Positions 53,115-63,829 of a stretch of 64,000 nt of DNA are shown one piece after another. Source of the stretch: Azorinus chamasolen. Its lineage: Eukaryota; Mollusca; Bivalvia; Cardiida; Solecurtidae. The stretch lies in assembly GCA_963576725.1 (NCBI GenBank), contig OY755241.1, positions 60,943,071-61,007,070 of the forward strand, given 5' to 3'. Positions within the stretch are counted from its first letter, which is position 1, and every line of letters begins with the position of its first letter. The position numbers were made by a program, and so were the translations under genes. A model generated the notes under the pieces. The model saw nothing but the letters and a program-made list of their open reading frames with translations. It had not been told where the DNA came from and did no database searches.

Positions 53115-54401
53115 AACAAGAGGGCCATGAGGCCCTGAAGCGCTCACCTGTGATAACCCAAGGGGCGGGGCCATTTTTGACCAAGAAGTCATCATTTGTA
53201 CAACATTGGTAGAGAACCACAAGGCAAAGCAGTATGCCATTAATTAAAGGTCTAAGCCTAATGGTTTCAGAGAAAAATAATATTTCAAATTTTTCCCATG
53301 AAAAACTGATAAGCCCCAAGGCAGGGCCAAGTCTTGCCCAGAGGCCAGGGTCGTAAGTTGAACATTCTTGGCAGAGGACCACAAGCAAAGCTACATATTT
53401 GTATAGGACCATTAGATCGTTACATACCAAACATCAAAGGTCTAGGCCTTACAGTTTCAGAAGATTTTTAAAAAAGTTCCTATGAAAAACTGATCAGCCC
53501 TTGAGCGGGCCATTTTTGGCCCAGGGGTCATAATTTGAACAATCTTTGTAGAGAACCATTATATCATGCTACATTCCAAATATCAAAGGTATAGGCCTAA
53601 GTTTTAGACAAAAAGGTTTTTAAAGATTTTCCTATGAAAAACTGATAAGCCCTTGGGCGGGACCATTTTCGGTCCAGGGTCATAATTTGAACAATCTTTG
53701 TAGAGGACCATAAGATCATGCTACATACCAAATATCAAAAGTCTAGGCCTTACAGTTTCAGAAGAAGATTTTTAAAGATTTTCCTATGACAAACTGATAA
53801 GATAAGCCCTAGGGCGGGGCCATTTTTGGCTTTTACATACCAAACATCAAAGGTCTAGGCCGTACAGTTTCAGAAGATTTTTAAAAAATTTCCTATGAAA
53901 AACTGATAAGCCCTTGAGCGGGCCATTTTTGGCCCAGGGGTCATAATTTGAACAATCTTTGTAGAGAACCATTATATCATGCTACATTCCAAATATCAAA
54001 GGTATAGGCCTAAGTTTTAGACAAAAAGATTTTTAAAGAATATCCTATGAAAAACTGATAAGCCCTTGGGCGGGGCCATTTTTGGCCCGGGGGTCATAAT
54101 TTGAACAATCTTTGTAGAGGACCATTAGATCATGCTACATACCAAATATCAAAGGTCTAGGCCTTACACTTTCAGAAGAAGATTTTTAAAGATTTTCCTA
54201 TGACAAACTGATAAGATAAGCCCTAGGGCGGGGCCATTTTTGGCCCGGGGCTCATAATGTGAACAATATTTCGTTCCCCCTAACCACTGATGCTTCTGAC
54301 AAAATTTGGTTAGAATCGGGTCAGTAGTTTCAGAGGAGATGTCGTTTGAAAATGTGGACGGACGGATCGCGGTCACAATAACTCACCTGAGCCTTTGAGC
54401 T
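53115..54401 (+). mobile_element. D element in repeat L
   Basis: AACAAGAGGGCCATGAGGCC, CGCTCACCTG at the 5' end; 3' 'aactcacctgagcctttgag' and AGCT before AAAAATAATGC. Monomers are the 'aaaaactgataagccc' type. L sequence resumes immediately, so its ends are well set. It contains an internal duplication of ~320 bases (53410-53790 vs 53830-54190). Confidence 0.8.
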
Positions 54402-54554
54402 AAAAATAATGCAAATAGTTTGTCTGCCGTTTTCTGGGAAAACTATGAGAGACATTAATGAAACTTCACAAAAAATGTTTAATACATCAAGATCTGATGC
54501 CGAGTCGATTTTGAGGTTTGATTTGTCGTTTCGGAGTTATGGCCCTTTTACTTA
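54402..54554. repeat. Tandem repeat L unit
   Basis: One L unit between two D elements. Confidence 0.75.
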
Positions 54555-55693
54555 AACAAGAGGACCATGAGGCCCTGAAGCGCTCACCCGAGATAACCCC
54601 AGGGGCGGGCCATTTTTGACCACAAGAAATCATGTGTACAACCTTGGTAGAGAACCATAAGGCAAAGCAGTATGCCATTAATTAAAGGTCTAAGCCTTAT
54701 GGTTTCAGAATAAAATAATATTTTATACTTTTCCCATGAAAAACTGATAAGCCCTGAGGCAGGGCCAAGTTTCGCCCAGTGGTCAGGGTCGTAAGTTAAA
54801 CATTCTTGGCAGAGGACCACAAGCAACAGCTACATATTTGTAGAGGACCATTAGATCATGTTACATACCAAATATCAATGGTCTAGGCCTTACAGTTTCA
54901 GTAGATTTTTAAAGATTTTCCAATGAAAAACTTATAAGCCCTTGGGCGGGGCCATTTTTGGACCAGGGTCATAATTTGTACAATATTTGTAGAGGACCAT
55001 AAGATCATGCTACATACCAAATATCAAAGGTCTAGGCCTTAGTTTCAGAGCAGAAGATTTTTCTATGAAAAACCGATAAGCCCTTGGGCGGGGCCATTTT
55101 TGGCCCGGGGGTCATAATTTGAACAATCTTTGTAGAGGACCATAAAATCATGCTACATACGAAATATCAAAGGTCTAGACCGTACAGTTTGAGAAGAAGA
55201 TTTTTAAAGATTTTCCTATGAACAACTGATAAGCCCAAGGGTGGGGCCTTTTTGGCCCAGGGGTCATAATTTGAACAATCTTTGTAGAGGACCAAGATCT
55301 AGGCCTTACAGTTTCAGAAGAAGATTTTTAAAGATTTTCCTATGAAAAACTTATAAGCCCTTGGGCGGGGCCATTTTTGGCCCGGGGGTCACAATTTGAA
55401 CAATATTTGTAGAGGACCATAAGATCATGCTACATACCAAACATCAAAGGTCTAGGCCTTACAGTTTCAGAGAAGATTTTTAAAGATTTTCCTATGAAAA
55501 ACTTATAAGCCCTTGGGCGGGGCCATTTTTGGCCCGGGGTCATAATTTGAACAATATTTGTAGAAGACCATAAGATCATGCTACATACCAAATATCAAAG
55601 GTCTCGGCCTTACAGTTTCAGAGAAGAAGATTTTTAAAGATTTTCCTATGAAAAAGTCCATATTACCATATATGGAAAAAATGACTACGCCCT
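54555..55693 (+). mobile_element. D element, 3'-truncated
   Basis: AACAAGAGGACCATGAGGCC, CGCTCACCCGAG, then six monomers to 'aaaaaatgactacgcccttat'. The terminal hairpin is missing; the break is at about 55693. Confidence 0.75.
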
Positions 55694-55799
55694 TATCCAG
55701 ATCAAAAGAATAGTTTTATTTCGAGTGTTTAAATTCTTTAAAAATAAAGATGGAATCACTGTCTTGGTACTGGACAAGTGACGTCATGGATGGCGACGC

Positions 55800-56068
55800 T
55801 CAGGTATGGACGAACAAGCTTGTAAAGGTATTGTTGTCTCGTATGACTTGAACCACTGGCCCTATTGTAATGGGTAATGCGACAGGGATTTCATCTTGCA
55901 CAGGATTCCTGATTTTGATCTCGGGTTGGTCAGACCCGGCACGCACTGCTACCATGCCTAGCTCTTCCCGTCTTATGCGAAAGTACAGGAACTTGCCGTT
56001 TAATATGTAGGTTAAAAACGTTATGCCGAATATCCCGGTATCCGACACCGCTCGAAGTTTCTTGAAAG
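55800..56068 (-). CDS. Candidate terminal exon, unknown protein
   Basis: Minus strand: 'tttatattgcag' acceptor at 56069-56070, then an open frame with KKLRAVSDTGIFGITFLTYI, RIRREELGMVAVRAGSDQPE and NPVQDEIPVALPITIGPVVQ, ending SLFVHT-stop at 55800. GC-richer (clusters of cgg and ccg) than the surrounding repeats, with ordinary amino-acid composition. I do not recognise the family. Confidence 0.45.
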
Positions 56069-56284
56069 CTGCAATATAAACGACGGCAAATGACAATAGT
56101 AAGTTTACAAACTACGTGTACGTAATTACTGTTTGTAAGCAATTCTGCCGTAAAGGGTAATAATAACTTTCCCAATATATAGATCCTTTTAGCGGTGATT
56201 TTGAGCATTATTAAATTTCTCCAATTTTGAGTCACATGCATTTAATATAATTTAAAATGCCATCTAAAGGTATTACCTTATTCC

Positions 56285-56529
56285 AGGCATTTACTTTAAC
56301 AGTGGTGCGAGGTAACTCTTCTAGTTTCTCCACAGTTTCTAACGCATTGAAACAAATGAATTGTCTCAGTATTCATGAAAGAATTGTACTCCACAAAGCT
56401 AAATTCATGTACAAATTTTTCGAAGGGCGTGTCACTCATTTTGTCTCTAATATGTTTCTAAGTGATACAAGAAGATTGCCAAACTTCAGATTTTATAGTA
56501 ATAAAAACATCTACCTAGATCTAGGTTAG
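56285..56529 (+). pseudogene. C-terminal fragment of a LINE reverse transcriptase (other family)
   Basis: LSIHERIVLHKAKFMYKFFE followed by VTHFVSNMF and a terminal arginine-rich segment fits the end of CR1/L2-like ORF2 proteins (a helical segment after the thumb). Short and without RT motifs, so tentative. Not related to LINE A or B tails. Confidence 0.45.
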
Positions 56530-56839
56530 AACAATATAAAGAAAACATTTCATTCCCGTTTTCTATGGAATGTTATATACCCGATTCAATTAGAGAAGCG
56601 GGCACTGTGTATATATTCGCCTTTATGTTTATTCAATGGTTAAAAAACCCGGAACTAGTTATATATAAATACAACTAGAACTGTAAGCCGAAGGCCCCCA
56701 ACACACACACACCTGTCTGCTTGTCAGAACACCTATCATCAATCTGAACATATGTACATACAGAAACGTGAAGAGATTTAAAAACAATACATGTCCCAAC
56801 CCAATTTATGTAATAAAAATGAAGAATAATTCAGAGAAT
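56530..56839. other. No recognised feature
   Basis: AT-rich with a short (CA)n run at 56700. Could include the 5' end of H. Confidence 0.35.
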
Positions 56840-57605
56840 ATAATATAAGACCCCTTCATGAGGTTTTTGTCAAATCCAAAGTTCTAAAGCTAGGTACCTT
56901 TTCAGAAAAACATTAAGTTCAAGGACCATAACTGACAAAAAATTATTCAACCAGACCGATATTTGAACTTAAGCTGTATCTCATCTAGATTTATTTTTAT
57001 GTCAAATATGAAGTTAATATCTGCAACCACTTCCAAAGAAAGACAGGAAACTTGAAAATTTGACCCAAAAAAATAAAGTTCAAGGCCCATAGCTCTGGCA
57101 AAAATTATTCAAACGGACTGAGATTGGGAATTAAGCTGTAAATCATCTAGAGTAAGCTTTATGCCAAATATAAAGTTAATATCTGCAATCACTTCCAAAA
57201 AAAGTCTGGGAAATCCCAAATTTGAAGAAAAAAATTAAAGTTCATGGGCAATAACTCTGGAAATAATTATTCAACCGGACTGAGATTGTAATATAAGCTG
57301 TAACTTATCTAGATTTAGCTTTGTACTAAAGTTGATATCTCAAGTCAGTTCCATAAAAAGTCCAGAAAACCGGAAAACATTGGTAGGGGACTTAAAAGGG
57401 GAGATAACTCCTGAAGTAGTTGTCCGATCCTAACGGAAATATGCGGTGCACAGGTTTATATGGTCATATGGCTATATATGAACTTTCAACAAAATTGAAG
57501 CAAAACTGTAGAAGAAGAAGGCCGGACAAAATTGTGTCCACAGACAGACGGACAACCTGATTCCAGTATAACCCCCCCAAAAAAAAACTTCGTTGTGGGG
57601 GGTAT
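56840..57605 (+). mobile_element. H element, tandem-bodied, 3' G-run hairpin
   Basis: Five ~130-bp monomers (caaatatgaagttaatatct; cataactctggcaaaaatta; attcaaccggactgagattg), a cagacagacggaca tract at 57541 and a 3' hairpin from ataacccccc (57569) to ggggggtat (57597-57605), then AATGA. The layout is that of D, F and G. The 5' end is not defined. Confidence 0.6.
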
Positions 57606-57755
57606 AATGAATTTAACAGTATAAATCTCAAGTTATCATTGTACAAAAGTGGGCTATGCATTTCCTTTTGCTTGGAGCTTACACAGAACTCCTGATTACA
57701 AAACGAAGAATTTAAAGAAGCAGACATGTTCTTATTTGTTGTAGATCTATCTCAT

Positions 57756-57995
57756 TACTCAAAATGTATAAGCGGTATCAACATGAAACTTCATAGGGTA
57801 GAATATCTCATTAAGGGGAAGGTCCATGCATAAGAACCATAACTCTCGATTTCAAAATTTTGGAGTTATGGTCCTTACTCAAAATGTATAAGCGGTATCA
57901 ACATGAAACTTCATAGGGTAGAATATCTCATTAAGGGGAAGGCCTATGCATAAGAACCATAACTCTCGATTTCAAAATTTTGGAGTTATGGTCCT
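57756..57995. repeat. Near-exact 120-bp tandem duplication (repeat R)
   Basis: aaaatgtataagcggtatca occurs at 57761 and 57881; the two 120-base units differ by only one or two bases (ggtccatgc/ggcctatgc). Confidence 0.85.
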
Positions 57996-58735
57996 TTATC
58001 GTTTTCAAAACTTTTTGATTTAGATGGACAAGTACCAAATCTGACGAGCGTTGGCGTCGCGCGCGGCTTTTGTTTATCCTTTTTACATAAAATTCAAACG
58101 TCAACGTTTCACAAGCGTCCTTTAGCAGATCTTTTTAAATTAAAAGTTACTCATTCATATATCTATGTCTTACTGCAAATAATTAAATGCTGTGATGCAT
58201 AGTACACGCTGTTAAAGTATCTTGTCATAATCTATTGAAATGGTTGAATTACATTATTGAAATGGCGTAATCACTGCACTGGACACATTGTTTATTTCTG
58301 TAATTGTTATTTGCTCATAAATATATAATTTACCGATTAAGAGGGCATCTGGGGCTAGATTAGCCATTTGGCTTATCCGAGGTGCGAAGGATTTTTTTCA
58401 TTCATTCAGATTAATTAGGTTACTTTGAAAGCCGTTCATTCATTCATTCTATAGTACATGTAATGACAGCGTGGGTAACTGACGTCACAAATATGTAGTT
58501 TTAATAGCGCGTACATTCATCCACCTGGATTGGGGTCAAATGGTATGTATGCATTTCATTTTTTGTGTGCAATTATTGCTTTATATCAACTATTCGGATG
58601 CTCAGGGTGGCAAATCAAAACTATAATAACAGATTGGATCCAGATTAGACACCAAGTTACATCAGGATCCAAATGCGTGTCTTTAAATAATAGATCTACA
58701 AATTATCCAGACGCAACATTACTGAATTTCTGACC
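57996..58735. other. Mostly unrecognised, one J-like inverted pair
   Basis: 58625-58675 has gattggatccagattagaca answered by atcaggatccaaatgcg, a degenerate J palindrome. No gene. Confidence 0.4.
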
Positions 58736-58893
58736 ATTGATTTCTTGTGTATATAGATCTGTGTTTTACCGTTTTGTATTTTGTATGGAATGCTTTCGTT
58801 TCAGGGTCTCAAATTCTCAATGTAGATCTAGATTATTCATGACTTATTGAGCTACCCTCGTTGAATAAAGTATTTCATTCATTCATTCATTCA
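58736..58893 (+). mobile_element. LINE 3' end with (ATTC)n tail (family N)
   Basis: A U/T-rich 3' UTR, 'gagctaccctcgttgaataa' and (CATT)n/(ATTC)5 at 58876-58895. The tail is like that of LINE B but the UTR is unrelated. It may belong with the ORF2 fragment at 56.3 kb; inference only. Confidence 0.5.
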
Positions 58894-58991
58894 TTCCCAT
58901 GCCGTGTACCGGATGGCTTCGTTGGTAGCTAGCAGAAGACTTCTGCACCACATTTTCAGCTGGTCAATGGTTTCTGCGTTATCATGATCGC
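58891..58991 (-). CDS. Candidate exon ending at a LINE tail, unknown protein
   Basis: Minus strand: acceptor 'attattattacag' then an open frame DHDNAETIDQLKMWCRSLLL and ATNEAIRYTAWE, meeting TGA where the (GAAT)n tail begins. Codon use is varied and the peptide looks natural. The stop may be created by the LINE insertion, so the exon may once have been longer. Family not recognised. Confidence 0.4.
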
Positions 58992-59640
58992 CTGTAATAA
59001 TAATTGAAAGCCTTGTTACTCATGCATGATAATATTCATGAATAATACTTTCTTGAAGTCGAACTAGTGCAAACATGTAGAATATCCGCAAAAGTGTTAC
59101 ATTGTAGATTCAAACTGTTGTAAGACGATCGCAACCTCAAGTTGGGATCGTAGTAGAATCTACATTAGATCCTATAATAATTTCAATTTTATAACAATGT
59201 TACATCTTTGAAGGCAAATAATGATTATATTCGGGTTGATCTAGATCTAGAACTATTTATTGAATACGCATTTCATTTGCTGCATGTAATGTATATTCAA
59301 ACAGAGGTATGAAACATTTCCAGCACGGCATTATTTTCAACCAGAACATGGCGCCATAAATGCAAACACTGTATTTTAAAGCGTTTTCAACATACTAAAT
59401 CTACATCCATTTTATATAGTTGTATACTATGATGTAAATATGGGAACATAAATATCTTACCTCTAAGTGACTGTCCATTTGTTATCAGTTCAAAGCTTAC
59501 GATCTTTAAACAAAAGCAATGCATCACTTTCGTCTTTCAGTGTGGGAAAATGTGTAAAAATTATGACGTCAACTTTAATCGACCGTAACGTCATTTCGTA
59601 GGCGATGTCACTATTACAGGTTTTGTCATGGCACGACTCA
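58992..59640. other. No recognised feature
   Basis: AT-rich DNA upstream (minus strand) of the candidate exon; no other exon visible. Confidence 0.4.
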
Positions 59641-59695
59641 AATATATACATATAGTTTGTCCGCTGTTTTCTAGCGAAACTGTTTGACAGATATT
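59641..59695. repeat. Repeat L, left half of the G insertion target
   Basis: 'tagtttgtccgctgttttct' to 'agatatt'; continues with 'aatgaaacttc' at 61305. Confidence 0.75.
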
Positions 59696-61304
59696 AACTA
59701 GAGGTTTTTGTCACAAAAACGGATGTCTCCCCTCTAATAAAAACAATATGTATGTAAAGGGAAATCACTAAAAATGTTATGGTCTTGATGAATGATACTT
59801 CCCCTCATTATGCGTTTTCCACACTACATTTTTCAAGAAGACAAGAGATGTCACAGTCACATGACAAATGATCCCAAAAATTGTACCCTGTGACCTTGAA
59901 GTTTGATCCATGGACCAGGGAGTTGACACATCGTCTTTGTGTGGTGAACATTTGTGCCAGGTTCCTTTGAAATCCATTCACAGATGAACAAGTAATTGTA
60001 CCCTGTGACCTTGACTTTTGACATATGGACCAGGGGGCTGAACGCGACACATCGTCTTTGTCTGGTGAACATCTGTGCCAAGTTATATTGAAATCCATTG
60101 ATAGATAAAGATGTTACAGACCGGACACGAAATTTGTGACAAAGTAATTGTACCCTGTGACCTTGACCTTTGACCCATGGACCTGGGATTTGAACGCGAC
60201 ACATCGTCTTTGTGAGGTGAACATTTGTGGGAAGTTATATTGAAATCCATTGATAGATGAAGTTACAGACCGGACACGAAATTTGTGACAGTAATTGTAC
60301 CCTGTGACCTAGACCTTTGACCCATGGACCAGGGAGTTGAACGCAACACATCGTCTCTGTCTGGTGAACATTTGTGGCAAGTTATATTCAAATCCATTGA
60401 TTGATGAAGAAGTTACAGACCGGACACGAATTTGGGACGGACAATGCGATTACTATATGCCCGCCTTTGGGGGCATAAAAATGATAACAGCTAATAACTC
60501 CAAAAATACTGATACCAGATTTATGGCCCTTGTGCATGACTATTACTTTCATCATGCTCTTTCCAAAAATAAAATGTCATTCGAATAGCATCAGTCGAAC
60601 AGGAGTTATTGATCGGCCAAAAACAAAAAATGTAACAAAGGGCAATAACTCCAAAAGTATTGAAGTCAGAATTATGGCCCTTGTTCATGACACTTTCTCT
60701 CATCATGCTCTTTCCATGTATGAAGTTTCAATACGATGGCAAGAGCCATGTAGGAGTTATAGTCCGGACAAGAAAGAATTAAACAAATGTACAAGGGGCA
60801 ATATCTCTAAATTTATTGAAGCTCGAGTTAAGGATCTTATGCATGACACTTTCTCTTATCATGATCGTTCCATGTATGAAGTTTCACTCCGATGGCATGT
60901 GTCACATAGGAGTATCATCCGGACAAAAATTGTGATTTTTTTTTACAAAGGGCAATAACTCCAATATTAGTGAAGCCAGAGTTATGGACAATGTGCATGA
61001 CACTTCCTCTCATTATGATCTTTCCATATATGAAGTTTCAATCCAATGGCATGAGCCATATAGAAGTTATCGTCCAGACAAAAAAGTGAAAAAATTTTAC
61101 AAAGGGCAATAACTCCAATATTAGTGAAGCCAGAGTTATGGACCTTGTGCATGACACTTCCTCTCATTATGCACTTTCCATATATGAAGTTTCAATCAAC
61201 TGGCATCAGGCATATTGAAGTTATCGTCCGGACAAAAAGTGTGAAGGACAGACAACTCTAACGAAAACAATATGTCTCCCCCATATAAATATGGGGGGAG
61301 ACAT
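59696..61304 (+). mobile_element. G element, copy 2, in repeat L, with F nested inside
   Basis: AACTAGAGG, hairpin GTTTTTGTCACAAAAAC, ATGTCTCCCC; body of ~150-bp monomers; 3' hairpin 61272-61304 ending GGAGACAT. Excision gives 'gatatt' + 'aatgaaac', identical to undisturbed L units at 52.85 and 53.0 kb. Shares monomer order with copy 1. Confidence 0.85.
59840..60476 (+). mobile_element. F element nested in G copy 2
   Basis: 637 bp from GACAAGAGATGTCACAG (hairpin TGTCA/TGACA) to GGGGGCAT. Four ~150-bp monomers with 'attgtaccctgtgaccttga', 'gacacatcgtctttgt' and 'gaaatccattgatagatga'. Copy 1 of G has 'caagaaaaaaatgataac' at this place, so the insertion duplicated nothing outside the A-run. Confidence 0.8.
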
Positions 61305-61400
61305 AATGAAACTTCATACAAATGTTTAATGCATCAAGACCTGAAGCAAAGTCGATTCTGAGGATCATTTGATTTGTTGTTTTGGAGTAATGTCAATTCT
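61305..61400. repeat. Repeat L, right half
   Basis: 'aatgaaacttcatacaaatg' to 'tttgttgttttggagtaatg'. Confidence 0.7.
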
Positions 61401-61424
61401 ATCCAAATATGAGGATGGCCATTG

Positions 61425-62054
61425 TTCCATTTAAAAAAGAAGTGAATTCAAGCGAGCTTGTTTCAGACTTTTTATGCCGTGTTAGTTCAAAAATAATTTT
61501 TGGTGGTTTAATAGTCCAAGGTAGATTCAACTTTAGTCTTTTCAACTAAAGACAAATCTATATCACTATTTTGAAAACAGTTTTTCATACGTATTCAGAT
61601 GGAATAACCTTTTCCTTTGATTCAAATAAACGTTGATATTTAGGTCTAAAATTATTTTTTTGAGCGGATTTGATGGGTTTGAAGCTAATTTAGAGGTATA
61701 CTGCATGCATATTTTTATGAGCGGATTTGATGGGTTTGAAACTAATTTAGAGGTATACTGCATGCATAGTTTTTCACGGCGAGAGTAAAGTGATGGCTCA
61801 TTCGCCTCAACATACAAACTTTAAGCGTGGGATGTCCTAAAGGCACCCAATGCTAAACGTAAACCTAGGTGATGAATTGGTTCAAGCATCTGCAAGTATG
61901 ATTTTCTTGCAGAGCCACACAACACATCCATAATCCAGTTTGGACCTCACTAAACTTCTGTACAATTTAAGCATTACATTGCAATCTGCACCCCATTCGG
62001 TATGTGCAAGAACGCGAAGCAATTTCAGGGTTTCCTGGCATTTAGCCTTTAAAT
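61425..62054 (-). pseudogene. LINE B internal fragment (RT end to linker)
   Basis: Minus strand: matches the region from the RT thumb through the MQYTSKLASNPSNP linker of the 48-49-kb copy, without 3' UTR or tail. A ~57-bp piece of the linker is tandemly duplicated (61660-61770), giving MQYTSK twice. Frameshifts throughout. Confidence 0.75.
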
Positions 62055-63540
62055 AAGATTTAAGATTTTATTAGGACAATCATTCTGACCAATTTTCATG
62101 AAGACTGGGCTATAAATGTGACCTGTAGAGTGTTCACAAGGCTTTCCTACTATTTGACATAATGACCTAGTTTTTTTAACCCACATAACCCACTTTCAAA
62201 CTTGTTTGAGATTTTATCAAGACAATCATTATGACCAAGTTTCATGAAGATTGGACAAAAAATGTGTCCACTAGTGTTCACAATGTTTTTATACTGTTTG
62301 ACCTAGTGACCTAGTTTTTAACCCTTTTTGACCCACTTTCGAACACGTCCAAGTTTTTAGCTCACCTGAGCACAGCTCAGGGTGAGCTTTTGGGAGACTT
62401 GAATGTCCGTCGTGTCGTCAACAATTTGCTTGTGAACACTCTAGTGGTCACAATTGTAGTCTAATCTTCATGAAACTTGGTCAGAATGAATGTCTTGATA
62501 AAATCTCGGACGAGTTCGAAAGTGGGTCAAGTTGGGTTAAAAACTAGGTCACTAGGTCAAATAGTAGGAAAACCTTGTGAACCCTCTACAGGTCACATTT
62601 TTAACCCAATTTTCATGAAACTTGGTCAGAATGGTTGTCTTGATAAAATCTCGGAGTTTGAAAAATGGGTTATGTGGGGTAAAAAAACTAGGTCACTATG
62701 TCATACAGTAGAAAAACCTTGTGAACAGTCTAGTAGTCACAATTTTAGTCCAATCTCCATGAAACTTGAAACTTGGTCAGAATGAATGTCTTGATAAAAT
62801 CTCGGACTAGTTCGAAAGTGGGTCAAGTGGAGTTAAAAACTAGGTCACTAGGTCAAACAGTAGAAAAACCTTGTGAACACTCTAGTGTTCACAATTTTAG
62901 TCCAATTTTCATGAAACTTGGTCAGAACGAATGTCTTGATAAAATCTCGGACTAGTTTGAAAGTGGATCAAGTGGGGTTAAAAACTAGGTCACTAGGTCA
63001 AACAGTAGAAAAACCTTGTGAACACTAGTGGTCACAATTTTAGTCCAATCTTCATGAAACTTGGTCAGAATGAATGTCTTGATAAAATCTCAAACGAGTT
63101 TGAAAGTGGGTTATGTGGGGTTAAAAGCTTAAAAACTAGGTCACTAGGTCAAATAGTACGGAAACTTTGTGAACACCCTAGGTCACATTTATAGCCAAAT
63201 CTTCATGACAATTGGTCAGAATGATTGTCCTAATAAAATCATGGACAAGTTTGTGAAAGTGGGTTAAGTGAGGTCAAAAAGTAGGTCACTGGGTCGTATC
63301 TTAGAGAAATCTAGTTTACACTCCAGTGGCCACATTTTTAGCCCAGTCTTCCTCAAACTTCCTCAGAGTGTTTGTCTTGGTGATATCAAGGTTGAGTGTG
63401 ATCATGGGTTGGGTGAGAATTAAAAGTAGGTCACTAGGTCAAATCTTAGTATTTTATTCACTAGGTCAAATCTTAGATAAAATACTTTAGAGAGCACATT
63501 TTTAGCCCAATCTTCATTGGTCAGAATCATTGTCTTGATA
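62055..63540 (-). mobile_element. K array with a D-type terminal hairpin
   Basis: About nine ~145-bp units (aaaaactaggtcactaggtc; cttcatgaaacttggtcaga; ttgtgaacactctagtggtc). At 62354-62388 it is interrupted by TTTTT and AGCTCACC...GGTGAGCT, the 3' end of a D-type element read on the minus strand, directly followed by K monomers. The D-type 5' end is not visible. Confidence 0.7.
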
Positions 63541-63545
63541 AAACC

Positions 63546-63665
63546 AATATACTAAATCTTTGAAAATCTTGTTCTGCAGAACCACTGCTCATGATCCACT
63601 ATCAAAATATACTAAATCTTTGAAAATCTTGTTCTGCAGAACCACTGCTCATGATCCACTATCAA
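63546..63665. repeat. 60-bp tandem duplication
   Basis: 'tatactaaatctttgaaaat' through 'atgatccactatcaa' appears twice with a period of exactly 60 bases (63549, 63609). Confidence 0.9.
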
Positions 63666-63829
63666 CATCAACATCAAGTTCTATATTGACAAAGGTTATC
63701 AATTGGGAAAATGTCAGATCCAAAAATCCACTTGCCCTTTGGGACGAGCATGTTTTAAAGCACTTGACCGACTCCAATACCTACTCGCAATGGCGAGTGG
63801 AATTTTACACTCCTGATGTTGTATCGTAG
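63666..63829 (+). CDS. Unrecognised coding fragment
   Basis: The frame continues out of the 60-bp duplication as STSSSILTKVINWENVRSKN, PLALWDEHVLKHLTDSNTYS and QWRVEFYTPDVV. It looks like natural protein (spaced Trp, mixed charges) but I do not recognise it. It is cut at about 63826 by a LINE fragment. Confidence 0.35.

Noticed and set aside
52865..55693. Interpreting D elements as protein-coding transposons
   Set aside because: Monomers carry frequent stops in all frames and no domain; they are non-coding.
62477..62955. Frames of 60-102 residues with LDKISDEFEKW-like repeats
   Set aside because: Tandem K monomers read through; no independent coding evidence.
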